Source of the DNA: Acetomicrobium hydrogeniformans ATCC BAA-1850
GTDB taxonomy: Bacteria; Synergistota; Synergistia; Synergistales; Acetomicrobiaceae
Direction of reading: 5' to 3'
DNA: 64,000 nucleotides
NCBI RefSeq assembly: GCF_000160455.2
Contig: NZ_ACJX03000001.1
Location: forward strand, 1,870,001 to 1,934,000
Positions 51,207-61,289 of this stretch are shown piece after piece (positions within the stretch are counted from its first letter, which is position 1; each line of letters opens with the position of its first letter). A program made the position numbers and the translations under genes. The notes under the pieces are model-generated. The model saw nothing but the letters and a program-made list of their open reading frames with translations. It did not search any database and was not told the origin of the DNA.

Positions 51207-52796
51207 ATGAGGAAAAGGGTTATGGTGTGGTGTTTGGCGTTTCTGAGTTGTTTTTTGTTTGCCTCTGCTTCTTTTGCAGCGATTCCTAAAGATTCATTGG
51301 TTATCGCTGCCGATACGCAGATATTAATTTCACTGGACCCGGCCGTTTGTTACGAGACCTTTGCGGCACAGATTACGGAGGCAGGCTATTCGGGGCTAAC
51401 CCATATCCAACCGGTTAATGGGGTTTTAACTCCCGTACCGGCCTTGGCAGAAAGCTGGGACATCCTGGAAGACGGCACGAAATATGTATTTCATCTTAGA
51501 AAAAACGCTCGCTTTTCTAATGGCGATCCCGTCACGGCCGACGACGTCATCTTTTCCTTTCAAAGGCTTTTGAGCATTGGAAAGTCGCCTGCATGGTTGT
51601 TGGAGGAAATTGGTTTAACAAAGGAAAATATGAATGAAACGATCCTAAAAGAAGATGATATGACTGTCGTTTTAAAGACCAAACCCCTCGCCCCGAATAT
51701 AATCCTTTCTATTTTAGGAGGCTCTTGGGGGGGAATTGTAAACAAAAAAGTTGTCATGGCAAACGAAATAAATGGTGACTTTGGAGAGGCTTTCCTCCAG
51801 GATAAATCTGCAGGAGCAGGCGCGGGGCCCTATGAGATAGTCGAATGGAAGAGAAATGATCACGTCTTGCTTCGTGCTAATCAATACTATTGGGGTGGTG
51901 AACCTGCTATTAAACAAATATATATTAAAGACGTGCCTGAAGCGACGACTCAGTTTCTCCTTGTGCAAAAAGGCGATGTCGATGTGGCCTGGAGGGTTAC
52001 GACGGAACAGGCTGCCCAGCTCAGAGATTCGCCCCAAAAGGGCGTTAAGTTGGTAACAGTCCCGTCTCAGTCCAATGAATACGTTGCCATGAACGCCCAG
52101 TGGGGGCCCTTTAAGGACGAGAGAGTTGTCAAAGCCGTCAAATACGCTATTGATTACGATGCGATAATTGATTCCGTGCTCAAGGGGTTTGCCGTACTCA
52201 ACCAAAACTTTATTCCCATCGGCTACTTTGGTTATATCGAGATGAACCCTTACAAAAAGGATGTAGAAAAGGCAAGGCAATTATTGAAAGAAGCAGGGTA
52301 CTCTGAAGGTTTTGAAGTCGAACTTTTGACGAATCCGACTCAAATCAGAATGGATGAAGCTGTGCTTATCCAATCCAACCTCGCGGAAGTGGGGATAAAA
52401 GCCAAGGTGACAACAATGCCGGCTTCTGAAATGTACGCTAAATACAGGCAGCAGGGACATCAAATGATATTGGCAGGATGGGGCATTGATTATCCGGACC
52501 CGGATGCCTTGGCAAAGCCCTTCGCAAACTACAGGGTAAAGCAACTTGCCTGGAGGACCATGTGGTACGACGATCATGCAGCTGATCTTGCGGAGAAAGC
52601 AGGATTGGAATTAAACGACGAACGGCGATTGGAACTTTACAAGGAACTTCAGGAATATTGGATCGAGAAAAGCCCCTTTGCTCTGCTCTATCAACCATTG
52701 GATTTCTGGGTAATAAGGGATAATTTAATAGGATTTGAAGAGGCAGCTGCAGGTTACAGCATCACCTTCGACTTTACTAAAATTTCGAAGAAGTAA
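51207..52796 (+). CDS. Peptide/nickel-type ABC transporter substrate-binding protein
   Basis: Secreted binding protein of 529 residues, SBP family 5 (DppA/OppA-like). The signal peptide runs to about residue 24 (VWCLAFLSCFLFASASFA) with a likely cut before AIPKDS. LAESWDILEDGTKYVFHLRKNARFSNGDPVTADDVIFSF is the standard family stretch in the first half. It lacks a lipobox cysteine, so it is probably periplasmic, which suits a double-membrane cell. The ATG has AGGAGGT eight bases upstream. It leads the operon with two permeases and two ATPases; dipeptides or short peptides are the likely cargo. Confidence 0.93.
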   Translation: MRKRVMVWCLAFLSCFLFASASFAAIPKDSLVIAADTQILISLDPAVCYETFAAQITEAGYSGLTHIQPVNGVLTPVPALAESWDILEDGTKYVFHLRKNARFSNGDPVTADDVIFSFQRLLSIGKSPAWLLEEIGLTKENMNETILKEDDMTVVLKTKPLAPNIILSILGGSWGGIVNKKVVMANEINGDFGEAFLQDKSAGAGAGPYEIVEWKRNDHVLLRANQYYWGGEPAIKQIYIKDVPEATTQFLLVQKGDVDVAWRVTTEQAAQLRDSPQKGVKLVTVPSQSNEYVAMNAQWGPFKDERVVKAVKYAIDYDAIIDSVLKGFAVLNQNFIPIGYFGYIEMNPYKKDVEKARQLLKEAGYSEGFEVELLTNPTQIRMDEAVLIQSNLAEVGIKAKVTTMPASEMYAKYRQQGHQMILAGWGIDYPDPDALAKPFANYRVKQLAWRTMWYDDHAADLAEKAGLELNDERRLELYKELQEYWIEKSPFALLYQPLDFWVIRDNLIGFEEAAAGYSITFDFTKISKK

Positions 52797-52853
52797 GCTC
52801 CGACTCATACTAGAGACTTCTCTTAAATACCTTTTTGCGAGATGTTGGAATAT

Positions 52854-52896
52854 AAATCATATATAAGGGGTTTAATAAACCCCTTATATATGATTT
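52854..52896 (+). other. Perfect 20-bp stem-loop between binding-protein and permease genes
   Basis: Two perfectly complementary 20-base arms (starting AAATCATATATAAGGGG) enclose a three-base loop. No T run follows directly. In such importer operons a stem here commonly protects the binding-protein mRNA and lowers expression of the membrane genes. Confidence 0.8.
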
Positions 52897-52933
52897 AATC
52901 TATTAAGAGATAAAGCAGGGGGATTAAGTATAA

Positions 52934-53944
52934 ATGAAGCTTGAAACCTTCATCATAAAAAGGTTATTTTTGATGCTTATCGTCCTATTTGGCGTATCCG
53001 TTGTGGTCTTCGTGGTAGCTAGAGCGATACCTGCAGATCCCGTAGGCGCAATTTTGGGAGGCAACGCCCCTATAGAATTGGTTGATGAGATGAGAAGGCG
53101 CTTAGGTTTGGATAAACCCCTTTTCGACCAATTTCTCGATTTCATGTCGGGTGTCGTGAGAGGCGATTTGGGAGTATCAATTAAAAGCAACAGGCCGGTC
53201 ATAAAGGATATTGCTGAGTTTTTCCCTGCAACGTTAGAGCTTGCTTTAGTGGCAGCTCTAATCTCCATAATTTTAGGAGTACCTTTGGGAATTTTTTCTG
53301 CGGTACATCGTAACAAGCTGGTAGATCATTTTTGTAGAGTTTTTTCTATATTGGGTGTATCTATGCCCGTTTTCTGGACGGGCCTTTTGCTTTTAATTCT
53401 CTTTTATTATCGTTTGGGTTGGCTGCCAGGCAGCGGGAGGGTTGGAATATTTACCGTCATGCCGCCCAAGGTTACGGGTCTTTTGCTGTTGGACTCCCTT
53501 CTGGCAGGAGACTTTGGTGCTTTTAAAGATGCTTTATCGCATATAATATTACCTGCTGTCGTCCTCGGTTACTCCGCGACAGCTTCAATTGCTAGAATCA
53601 TGCGATCGAGCATGTTAGACGTATTAAGGCAAGATTTCATAAGAACAGCTAAGGCCAAAGGAATAGGAAGAAGGCTTGTCATATACAGACATGCCTTGCG
53701 CAATGCCTTGATACCTGTTGTTACGGTAATAGGATTGACCTTCGGCAGCTTGCTCGAGGGAGCTGTTTTAACTGAAACAATTTTCGGTTGGCCCGGACTC
53801 GGTCGATACATAGTCAATTCTTTGCTTCTCTTGGATTATCCGGCAATCATGGGTGGCACCCTATTTGTCGCTGTTGTTTATTCCCTAGTCAACTTGGTTG
53901 TTGATATAATCTACGCAGCTTTAGATCCAAGGATGAGAGTATAG
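52934..53944 (+). CDS. dppB: Peptide ABC transporter permease, DppB-like
   Basis: Inner membrane permease of 336 residues with six predicted helices. It has the DppB-type N-terminus (IIKRLFLMLIVLFGVSVVVFVVARAIPADP), RLGLDKPLFDQF, and the coupling EAA-like loop DFIRTAKAKGIGRRLVIYRHALRNALIPVV. It follows the binding protein after a hairpin and precedes the second permease by 12 bases. Confidence 0.94.
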   Translation: MKLETFIIKRLFLMLIVLFGVSVVVFVVARAIPADPVGAILGGNAPIELVDEMRRRLGLDKPLFDQFLDFMSGVVRGDLGVSIKSNRPVIKDIAEFFPATLELALVAALISIILGVPLGIFSAVHRNKLVDHFCRVFSILGVSMPVFWTGLLLLILFYYRLGWLPGSGRVGIFTVMPPKVTGLLLLDSLLAGDFGAFKDALSHIILPAVVLGYSATASIARIMRSSMLDVLRQDFIRTAKAKGIGRRLVIYRHALRNALIPVVTVIGLTFGSLLEGAVLTETIFGWPGLGRYIVNSLLLLDYPAIMGGTLFVAVVYSLVNLVVDIIYAALDPRMRV

Positions 53945-53956
53945 GGGGGTTGCAGT

Positions 53957-54841
53957 TTGCATAACGAAGGCTCGAACGTGATATCACGCCGACAACTTTT
54001 GGTCGAAGATTGGAAACATACCCTTTATCTATGGAGGCAAAACAAACTGGCGATGGTGGGGACCGTTCTGGTTGCCTTTTTCATATTGATTGCCATGTTT
54101 GCTCCCTTAATAGCTCCCTACGATCCTATAGAAGTCGATCTTTCCCGAACCCTGCTCCCACCAAGCAGTGAGCATATATTTGGGACGGATCAATTTGGCA
54201 GGGATATCTTTAGCAGAGTTGTATACGGGGCGCGTATTGAAGTTGGTATTATTTTGCTTGTTACAGTGATTAGCGGAACGATAGGGCTTGCAGTAGGTAT
54301 AACGGCAGGATATTTTGGCGGTGTAATCGACGATGTTTTAATGAGAATTACCGATGTATTTTTGTCCTTCCCCAACTTGATCTTGGCCATGGCTTTATCG
54401 GCCATGCTGGGTCGTGGAGTATTTAATGCCATCATCGCAATATCCTTTGTAGGGTGGACCATTATAGCAAGGTTAGCGCGTGCCGAATCAATGAAGATAA
54501 AATCGTTGCCTTACATTGAAGCGATAAGAGCTCTGGGCGCCAGCAACATTAGGATATTGCTCCTTCATATATTGCCCATGTGTATGTCGCCAGTGTTGGT
54601 TCAGTTGTCCTTGAGGATGGGGTCCATAATATTGACGGCAGCAGGTTTGGGCTTCCTCGGCCTTGGTGCCCAGCCTCCTACACCTGAATGGGGTGCTATC
54701 GTAAGCGATGGCCGAAGTTATCTCGTGGAACAGTGGTGGATATCGACATTTCCCGGTTTATTCATAGCATTGGTAGTCTTGGGATTTAATCTTCTCGGCG
54801 ATGGTATACGTGACATGATGGACCCGAGGATTAGGAGGTAG
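53957..54841 (+). CDS. dppC: Peptide ABC transporter permease, DppC-like
   Basis: Inner membrane permease of 294 residues. FGTDQFGRDIFSRVVYGARI near residue 75 and the loop SLPYIEAIRALGASNIRILLLHILPM are DppC signatures, with LGLGAQPPTPEWGAIVSDGR after it. TTG start. It pairs with the previous gene to form the channel. Confidence 0.94.
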   Translation: MHNEGSNVISRRQLLVEDWKHTLYLWRQNKLAMVGTVLVAFFILIAMFAPLIAPYDPIEVDLSRTLLPPSSEHIFGTDQFGRDIFSRVVYGARIEVGIILLVTVISGTIGLAVGITAGYFGGVIDDVLMRITDVFLSFPNLILAMALSAMLGRGVFNAIIAISFVGWTIIARLARAESMKIKSLPYIEAIRALGASNIRILLLHILPMCMSPVLVQLSLRMGSIILTAAGLGFLGLGAQPPTPEWGAIVSDGRSYLVEQWWISTFPGLFIALVVLGFNLLGDGIRDMMDPRIRR

Positions 54842-54849
54842 TTTTCGCC

Positions 54850-55827
54850 ATGTCGAGGTTGCTTGACGTAGAAAACCTACGAGTTATCTTCCACACATAC
54901 AGAGGGACTATTAAGGCTCTTAACGGCATTAGATTATGGCTTAACGAAGAAGAGCGCCTGGGAATAGTCGGAGAAACAGGGTGCGGAAAATCGGTTTCCG
55001 CTCTTTCTGTCATGAGACTAATAGAGGCTCCAGGTGAAATAATAGATGGGCAAATTTTGTTCGAGGGCAATGACATCCTAAAGCTTTCCGAAGAGGAAAT
55101 GGACAGACATATTCGAGGTAAAAGAATGTCCATGATATTTCAGGAACCCATTTCTGCCCTAAACCCCGTTTTCAAAATAGGATTTCAGATTGCAGAGGCA
55201 ATTGCCCATAGAAAGGATATCAGTATAGGCGATGCCTACAAACTTGTGCCTGAGAGTTTGGAAATGGTGGGTCTAGATTGGAAAAGATCGATAGATTTAT
55301 ACCCCCACGAATTGAGCGGTGGCATGGCCCAAAGGGCAATGATTGCCATGGCACTGGCGATAAAACCAAAACTACTGATAGCAGATGAACCAACTTCTGC
55401 GCTAGACGTAACCATTCAGGCACAGATACTTCAATTACTGGACGAATTGGTGAAGATTGGGAAAAACGCAGTTATCCTGATAACCCACGATCTTGGGGTT
55501 GCCTCAGAATTTTGCGACAGGATAACCGTGATGTACGCCGGGAATGTCATCGAGATATCTAACTCGGAGGAAATATTCGATGAACCTTTGCATCCTTATA
55601 CAAAGGGCCTGATAAGTTCTATTCCAATAATAGGAGCTTCTAGGGAGTTGACCGGCATCCCTGGTTCTGTGCCTGATTTGGTATCCCCTCCCTCCGGATG
55701 CAGGTTTCATCCCAGGTGTGATTTTTGTTTTGACAGATGTCGCATGGAACCTCCTGCTTTAAGTGAAATATTGCCAGGGCATTTTGTAGCATGTCATCTT
55801 TATTCTGACGGCGTGAAGGAGGGCTAG
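54850..55827 (+). CDS. dppD: Peptide ABC transporter ATPase, DppD-like
   Basis: Nucleotide-binding subunit of 325 residues. Walker A is VGETGCGKS near 38, the Q-loop MIFQEPISALNP, the signature LSGGMAQR and Walker B LLIADEPTSALD follow in order. The C-terminal oligopeptide/dipeptide transporter extension contains CRFHPRCDFCFDRC, whose cysteines are likely to bind an iron-sulfur cluster as described for DppD-type ATPases. Two bases separate it from the next ATPase gene. Confidence 0.94.
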   Translation: MSRLLDVENLRVIFHTYRGTIKALNGIRLWLNEEERLGIVGETGCGKSVSALSVMRLIEAPGEIIDGQILFEGNDILKLSEEEMDRHIRGKRMSMIFQEPISALNPVFKIGFQIAEAIAHRKDISIGDAYKLVPESLEMVGLDWKRSIDLYPHELSGGMAQRAMIAMALAIKPKLLIADEPTSALDVTIQAQILQLLDELVKIGKNAVILITHDLGVASEFCDRITVMYAGNVIEISNSEEIFDEPLHPYTKGLISSIPIIGASRELTGIPGSVPDLVSPPSGCRFHPRCDFCFDRCRMEPPALSEILPGHFVACHLYSDGVKEG

Positions 55828-55829
55828 AC

Positions 55830-56789
55830 ATGGAAGCAATCGTTACAATTGAAAATCTACGAAAATACTTTGATATTAAAAAATCTATATTCTCCAAGCC
55901 TCGCAAGGTAAAAGCGATAAACGATATTTCTTTGAATATTCCAAGGGGTTCCATCTTTTCCGTCGTCGGAGAGTCAGGTTCTGGCAAGAGTACGCTGGGC
56001 AGGCTAATTCTAAAACTTATCGAGCCTACATCAGGAAAGATCTGTTTTGAGGGTGAAGATATCACCGATCTTGGTTCTAAAGATCTGATCAAATATAGGC
56101 GAGAAATGCAAATAGTTCAACAAGACCCATACAACTCTCTACACCCCAGAAAGCTGATCAAAGATATCGTCGGAGAAGGGTTGAAAATACATTACAAGCT
56201 TCCGTCAGACGAGATATACGTCAGAATTAAAGAAATTCTGGAGCGCGTCGGTTTGCGGGAGGAGCATATGTTCAGATACCCCCATGAATTTTCCGGTGGT
56301 CAACGGCAAAGGATAGCGATGGCAAGAGCTCTTGTGTTGCGTCCCAAGTTCTTAGTCTTAGACGAGCCCACATCCGCACTCGACGTATCCGTTCAGGCGA
56401 GGACCCTGGCTTTGTTAAAGGAACTGAAAGAAAGCCTAGAATTGACATATCTTTTCATAACCCACAACCTCGCAGTGGTAGATTACATTGCCACTCACGT
56501 CACGGTCATGTATTTGGGCAAAATCATGGAATTGGGAAGCAAGGACGAAATATTTTCGAACCAGAAACACCCCTACACAATGAGCCTTCTTGAGGCAATA
56601 CCCAGCGTAGGCAGGGGAAAGAGGATCCGAAAAATACCGCGGGGAGAGATACCAAGTCCCCTGGATCCCCCTAAGGGTTGTCTCTTTCACACCAGATGCG
56701 TGCAAGCGATGGATATATGTTCAAAAGAAGAACCCGATGAAATAGAAATTTCCAAGGGGCATCTTTGCAGGTGCCATCTTTATTCTTAA
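55830..56789 (+). CDS. dppF: Peptide ABC transporter ATPase, DppF-like
   Basis: Second nucleotide-binding subunit, 319 residues. Walker A GESGSGKST near 48, QQDPYNSLHPR at the Q-loop, FSGGQRQR signature and LVLDEPTSALD Walker B. The C-terminal CLFHTRCVQAMDIC matches the cysteine-containing tail of this family. It ends the five-gene importer operon; no clear terminator hairpin is visible in the 68 bases before the convergent regulator gene. Confidence 0.94.
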   Translation: MEAIVTIENLRKYFDIKKSIFSKPRKVKAINDISLNIPRGSIFSVVGESGSGKSTLGRLILKLIEPTSGKICFEGEDITDLGSKDLIKYRREMQIVQQDPYNSLHPRKLIKDIVGEGLKIHYKLPSDEIYVRIKEILERVGLREEHMFRYPHEFSGGQRQRIAMARALVLRPKFLVLDEPTSALDVSVQARTLALLKELKESLELTYLFITHNLAVVDYIATHVTVMYLGKIMELGSKDEIFSNQKHPYTMSLLEAIPSVGRGKRIRKIPRGEIPSPLDPPKGCLFHTRCVQAMDICSKEEPDEIEISKGHLCRCHLYS

Positions 56790-56857
56790 TATTTGTTACA
56801 TCTTAAGGCACATCTAGACTCGAGGGCATACATCATAACTCATTTTGGGAGGGCATC

Positions 56858-58468
56858 CTAAACTCTGCGACTTCGTGGCCAACTGTGCAATGATTTACTG
56901 TGCTCTAACCTATACAGCATAAAGGCCAAGGTAACCTCAAAGCGTTGTTTTCCCTCTTGCAGACCATTGATTTCCAAAATTTCTTCCAGTTTTTTAATTC
57001 TATATTTTAGTGTGTTGTAATGAATGTGGAGAAACTCGGCCGTTGGTCTCATTTGCCAGTCGTTTATAATAAGTGCTTCAAGCGTTTGCAGCAAAAACGA
57101 TGAACTTTCATCCTGTCTATCGATCAACTTGCCCAAAATATGTCTCCAGAAGTTTTGGCTCATTTCGGTTCCTTTGAGAGCACATAAAACCTTCTCTACG
57201 CCAAGGTCACACCATGAATATACACCTGGTTTTTGTTCAGTTCGTCTTAAGATGTCAAAAGTTTCCAGGCATTCGGAAAAAGCACGGGGAGCTTCCAATA
57301 AATCCTTTTTTACAGAACTTAGGGCTATGACAAGGTCAATTTTTTTAGATTGCGATATTATTTGATGTAGTTCTTTTATTTTATTGCGTAAAAAGGTGTA
57401 ATTTTCTTCTTCTCTTACGGGGATTAGGGCTACGTAATGTGGGTCAATCCGGGTCAATATTGTGCCCGGGAAATAGGCAGCGAATTTTTGGGACAACGAA
57501 AATTCATTTTCATTCCTGGAGTTGTTTGTTAAATTATCATCGAAATTTTTTTTGTGTATGTTATCGATGTAAATTACAACTACGATTAGTTTCCATGTGG
57601 GATCCCACCCATATATTTTGGCCTGCAGAAACACCTCGGCTGGTTTCTTAAACTTAGAGTACAGGAGATCTTTTAAAAATACATCCCTATGGCGCCTTTC
57701 GACTTCATGAGCAAATTCCATTTTTTGATAATTCAAGAGCAATGCCCTTTGAGCTTCACGAATTGCAATATCAGCAAAACTAGTTAAATAACTCGGCTCT
57801 TTTTCGTAAATCAAATATCCTATAACCCTATCCTCGATGGTAATTTGAGTGTTTGGATATTTATTTACTATCTCAGTTATGTATGAGTTTTCAATTGCAC
57901 CTTTTAGGCCGCTATTTCTGGAATAATAACGTATCCCAAGAATATTGTCGACAAATGCTATGCCCATGTTTAAAAATTCTTCCAATATGTAAAGTATATC
58001 TTCGACTCCCTTGCTTAATAAAATCGAATCGAGAAACTTGTTCCTTAGGGTTTCCGTTGTTTCTAGCAATTTATATTGAGTGTTGATGATAGCTGAAAGT
58101 ACCGGATTTATAATATCTACATGATTCATATACGTAGGTATCTTTAAGATAGGAAAATTGTATTTATTGGCCTTTGATATTGCTTCATCCGGTATCTTGC
58201 TTAAGAAACGACCGATCTTAACACCTAAAGCGGCTGCATTTTTTTGGGCAAGACTATCGACCAGATCAATAAAGGAGAACTCGTCATCTGCAAAAAGGTA
58301 TCCAGAAGTGAGCAAAAATTCTCCGCCTCTAATCCATTGACCTGCGTTTGGTACATCTATTACCACTACGGTCTTAACCGCTCTACTGGAAAGGCCGCGC
58401 TCGCCTGCCAAGACTTCCACATCCTTTAAATCGCCGATTTGTAACATTTCTTCTACGGTTAAAGGCAT
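56858..58468 (-). CDS. PucR-family transcriptional regulator
   Basis: Protein of 536 residues. The N-terminal PucR domain (about 1-125: LTVEEMLQIGDLKDVEVLAGERGLSSRAVKTVVVIDVPN) is followed by a central GGDEF-like/CdaR region and a C-terminal helix-turn-helix (MRPTAEFLHIHYNTLKYRIKKLEEIL). Such regulators usually activate nitrogen or purine/amino-acid catabolic genes in response to a small ligand. ATG 58468 follows GGGGGG. It is divergent from the aminopeptidase/racemase/OPT operon, which it likely controls, and convergent with the dpp operon. Confidence 0.9.
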   Translation of the reverse strand: MPLTVEEMLQIGDLKDVEVLAGERGLSSRAVKTVVVIDVPNAGQWIRGGEFLLTSGYLFADDEFSFIDLVDSLAQKNAAALGVKIGRFLSKIPDEAISKANKYNFPILKIPTYMNHVDIINPVLSAIINTQYKLLETTETLRNKFLDSILLSKGVEDILYILEEFLNMGIAFVDNILGIRYYSRNSGLKGAIENSYITEIVNKYPNTQITIEDRVIGYLIYEKEPSYLTSFADIAIREAQRALLLNYQKMEFAHEVERRHRDVFLKDLLYSKFKKPAEVFLQAKIYGWDPTWKLIVVVIYIDNIHKKNFDDNLTNNSRNENEFSLSQKFAAYFPGTILTRIDPHYVALIPVREEENYTFLRNKIKELHQIISQSKKIDLVIALSSVKKDLLEAPRAFSECLETFDILRRTEQKPGVYSWCDLGVEKVLCALKGTEMSQNFWRHILGKLIDRQDESSSFLLQTLEALIINDWQMRPTAEFLHIHYNTLKYRIKKLEEILEINGLQEGKQRFEVTLAFMLYRLEHSKSLHSWPRSRRV

Positions 58469-58535
58469 CAATATCCCCCCAATGGATGTTTTCCGCAATA
58501 AGATTTTATTGTATCTTACAATATATTAGCACAAA

Positions 58536-58555
58536 ATTTGTAATATTTGACAAAT
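58536..58555. promoter_or_regulatory. Inverted repeat in the divergent PucR/peptidase spacer
   Basis: ATTTGT and ACAAAT are separated by eight bases, and further TTACAA/TTGTAA-like words lie nearby (58517-58543). It is a possible operator in a 232-base, very AT-rich spacer that holds no gene; a TATAAT at 58649-58654 is a possible -10 box for the rightward operon. Confidence 0.3.
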
Positions 58556-58700
58556 AATATGCCATGATAATCCCAAATTGTTCGAAAATTACAAACAGTC
58601 ATTCTGGTATTTATTTCGTTAGATGATGTAAATAATCATGTGCTTGAATATAATCAAGGTAATATATTAAAAAATATAAAAAAAGGAAGGCGATTTGATC

Positions 58701-59768
58701 ATGGAATTTAAAAGCGGGATAGAACCAACGGAAAAATATTGTTCTATGGAAACCATGAACGGAGCCCTGAAATTGGTGCGGGACGTCATGCTTGCAAAGA
58801 AAGGAGAAACTGTCGTTGTTACTTGTGATAGCTCAGGCGATAGAAGAGTTGCCGAAGCGATTGGTGATGCTGCTTATGCCATCGGCGCTAAACCCATTGT
58901 ATTATACTACCCTACCCCTGCTAAGACCTTTGCGAGCGAAATGCCAGCCCATATGGCAGCCGCGACAGCAAATGCAGATGTTTGGATAGAAATTGCATAC
59001 GCCACCGTTATGCATTCACAAACCTGGAGAGATGCTATGGAAAAAGGTTGCAGATATATCAATCTTACGGGTATGGATGTAATGATGCTGGTAAATTGTA
59101 TCGAAAGAATAGATTACGATATGGTGGTCGAGCTGGGGCGTCACTTCCAGGAGATACTTGGGAAAGCAAATAAGGTTGAAGTCAAAAATTCTAGCGGAAC
59201 CAATCTGGTGGCATATAACCAAGGACGCAAGATACGCCTCTCGGGAGAAAAAGCTACGAAAAAGGGATATCCTATCATGCTAGCTGGCCAGGTAAGTTGG
59301 TGTCCCATAGAAGAGACAATAAACGGCACAGTGGTATTTGACGCAGCAGTGTTTCCTCCGGCACAACTTGGAATCATAAAGGAACCGATAGCATTAGAGA
59401 TAGAAAAAGGTGTGATACAGTCAATATCCGGTGGAAGAGAGGCAAAGATCTTTGAGACGTGGCTTAAATCTTTTAATGATCCGAATATGTTCAGGCTCGC
59501 CCACTACTCTCTTGGTTTTAATCCGGGCGTAAATGCTCCGACCGGCAGGATCGTCGAAGACGAGAGGATTTTTGGATGTATAGAATTTGGTTTTGGCAGT
59601 CAAGGCAAACAAATTATGGGCAAATGTTGGTCTGCAGCATCTCACACGGATGGCGTTACCCTAAATCCTACCATTTTGCTTGATGGCAGTGTCTTTGAAG
59701 AAAACGGAATTTACAAAGATCCGAAGGCCGTCGAGATTTGTAAGAAAATGAATATCCCAGGCTATTAA
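58701..59768 (+). CDS. Aminopeptidase T (M29)-like metalloenzyme
   Basis: Protein of 355 residues resembling the M29 aminopeptidase/NicX group. The middle has VEVKNSSGTNLVAYNQGRKI, and the C-terminal half has the family metal-site stretches LGFNPGVNAPTGRIVEDERIFG and IEFGFGSQ followed by SHTDGVTLNPTILLDG. In this group some members are aminopeptidases and one branch is a pyridine-ring dioxygenase, so the precise reaction is open. It is the first gene of the PucR-linked operon. ATG 58701 has GGAAGG ten bases upstream; TTG 58695 is an alternative. Confidence 0.75.
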   Translation: MEFKSGIEPTEKYCSMETMNGALKLVRDVMLAKKGETVVVTCDSSGDRRVAEAIGDAAYAIGAKPIVLYYPTPAKTFASEMPAHMAAATANADVWIEIAYATVMHSQTWRDAMEKGCRYINLTGMDVMMLVNCIERIDYDMVVELGRHFQEILGKANKVEVKNSSGTNLVAYNQGRKIRLSGEKATKKGYPIMLAGQVSWCPIEETINGTVVFDAAVFPPAQLGIIKEPIALEIEKGVIQSISGGREAKIFETWLKSFNDPNMFRLAHYSLGFNPGVNAPTGRIVEDERIFGCIEFGFGSQGKQIMGKCWSAASHTDGVTLNPTILLDGSVFEENGIYKDPKAVEICKKMNIPGY

Positions 59769-59784
59769 ACGAAAGGAGAGTTCT

Positions 59785-61185
59785 ATGACTTCCCTTGATG
59801 CTAAAATTACAAACTTGTTTCCTTCCATAATATTAAATTTGCAGGAGTCCGTAAGAATTCCAAGCCTTCAAAGTGACCCTGCCCCTAATGCTCCTTTTGG
59901 AATCGAGGTCGAAAGGGCATTAGATCAAGCATTAAAGACGGCTTCTTCGTTAGGGTTTGCCACACAAAATCTGGATGGCTACGTTGGTTGGGCAGAATAC
60001 GGAGAAGGAAAAGATATGGTTGCTGTCCTTGGACATCTAGACGTCGTCCCTCCCGGAGATGGATGGACATATCCTCCTTTTGCTGGAGAAATTCATGGAA
60101 ATAAAATGTTTGGACGAGGCACGATGGATGACAAAGGGCCGACGATAGGTGCGTTATGGGCTTTGCATGCCATAAAGGAACTTTCTATACCTGTAAAGCG
60201 CAGGATTCGTATCTTATTTGGAATGAACGAAGAAAGCGGCATGAAGGACATGAAGTATTATCTGGAGCACGGCGGAGAAATACCGCTGATGGGTTTTACA
60301 CCCGACGGAGAATTCCCGATAATTGCATATGAAAAAGGACAGCTGCATATACGTATTGATGTGCCATTTATCCAGCCTAAGGCTTCAGAGTCTATACTTT
60401 TAGATATAAATGGCGGGACTGTTCCCAATGTCGTGCCTTCTGAAGCAAAAGCCACTATCAGGTTTTTGGATTCAGATAAGAAACAAACAACATTAAACAC
60501 CATCAAGGAAACCGCACAAAGTAATGACATAAAAATCTCCCTTCTTGAGGAAGATAATGAGGTTACATTAAAAGTATTTGGGGTTGCTGCTCACGGAAGC
60601 ACTCCTGAATTAGGTGTAAATGCCATAGCAGATCTCATGTATGTTTTAGGATCTTCTATTGACGAGGATTGGGGCAAGATTGTAGGTCAGCTGGGAAAAT
60701 GTTTTTATGGAGATGTAAATGGAATGAATCTTGGAATTTTTGTCCAAGATGAATTGTCCGGTAAATTGACATGCAACCTGGGGCTACTAACATTTCAAGA
60801 TGGGTATTTATCATTAGTGCTGGATATACGTTTTCCTGTCAGCTTCCAATCCGAAGATATAGTTTCTCCCCTTAAAGCTTTTGCAGAAAAGAACAGATTT
60901 TCCTTATCGATCCTCCGCGAAAAGGCTCCACTTAACATGCCAGAAGACAGCATATTAATTAGAAAGCTTCAGAAGGTGTATGAAGAAAAGACCGGACAAG
61001 AAGCAAAATTGCTATCGATGGGCGGGGGTACTTACGCAAAAGCCCTCCCAAACATGGTTGCCTTTGGCCCGAAGTTTCCAGGAAGTCCAGATGTAGCACA
61101 CAAAGCAGATGAGTTCATAGACCTAGACGAATACTTAAAGGTCATCCAAATAATCGGGGCTGCCATGGTGGAGTTGGCAAATTAG
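59785..61185 (+). CDS. M20-family dipeptidase, PepV-like
   Basis: Zinc peptidase of 466 residues. H84 and D86 in GHLDVVPPGDGW, D115 in GRGTMDDKGPT and the E149-E150 pair in GMNEESGMKD give the standard M20A active site, and AAHGSTPELGVNA is in the lid domain. PepV-type enzymes cut a wide range of dipeptides, including beta-Ala and some D-amino-acid dipeptides. It follows the M29-like gene by 16 bases and is probably cytosolic, acting on peptides brought in by the OPT or Dpp carriers. Confidence 0.9.
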   Translation: MTSLDAKITNLFPSIILNLQESVRIPSLQSDPAPNAPFGIEVERALDQALKTASSLGFATQNLDGYVGWAEYGEGKDMVAVLGHLDVVPPGDGWTYPPFAGEIHGNKMFGRGTMDDKGPTIGALWALHAIKELSIPVKRRIRILFGMNEESGMKDMKYYLEHGGEIPLMGFTPDGEFPIIAYEKGQLHIRIDVPFIQPKASESILLDINGGTVPNVVPSEAKATIRFLDSDKKQTTLNTIKETAQSNDIKISLLEEDNEVTLKVFGVAAHGSTPELGVNAIADLMYVLGSSIDEDWGKIVGQLGKCFYGDVNGMNLGIFVQDELSGKLTCNLGLLTFQDGYLSLVLDIRFPVSFQSEDIVSPLKAFAEKNRFSLSILREKAPLNMPEDSILIRKLQKVYEEKTGQEAKLLSMGGGTYAKALPNMVAFGPKFPGSPDVAHKADEFIDLDEYLKVIQIIGAAMVELAN

Positions 61186-61289
61186 CTTACTCCTTTATAC
61201 CAAACATGTAGCTTTAGATGAAATATTAGGATTTCAATGCAATTAGAGAATTTTTAGTATATACCAATATTAAGAAGGGAGGGTAGGAG

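Noticed and set aside
52854-52896. Palindrome in the dpp operon as a transposon end or attachment site
   Set aside because: It is a single stem-loop in an intercistronic position with no second copy or duplication nearby.
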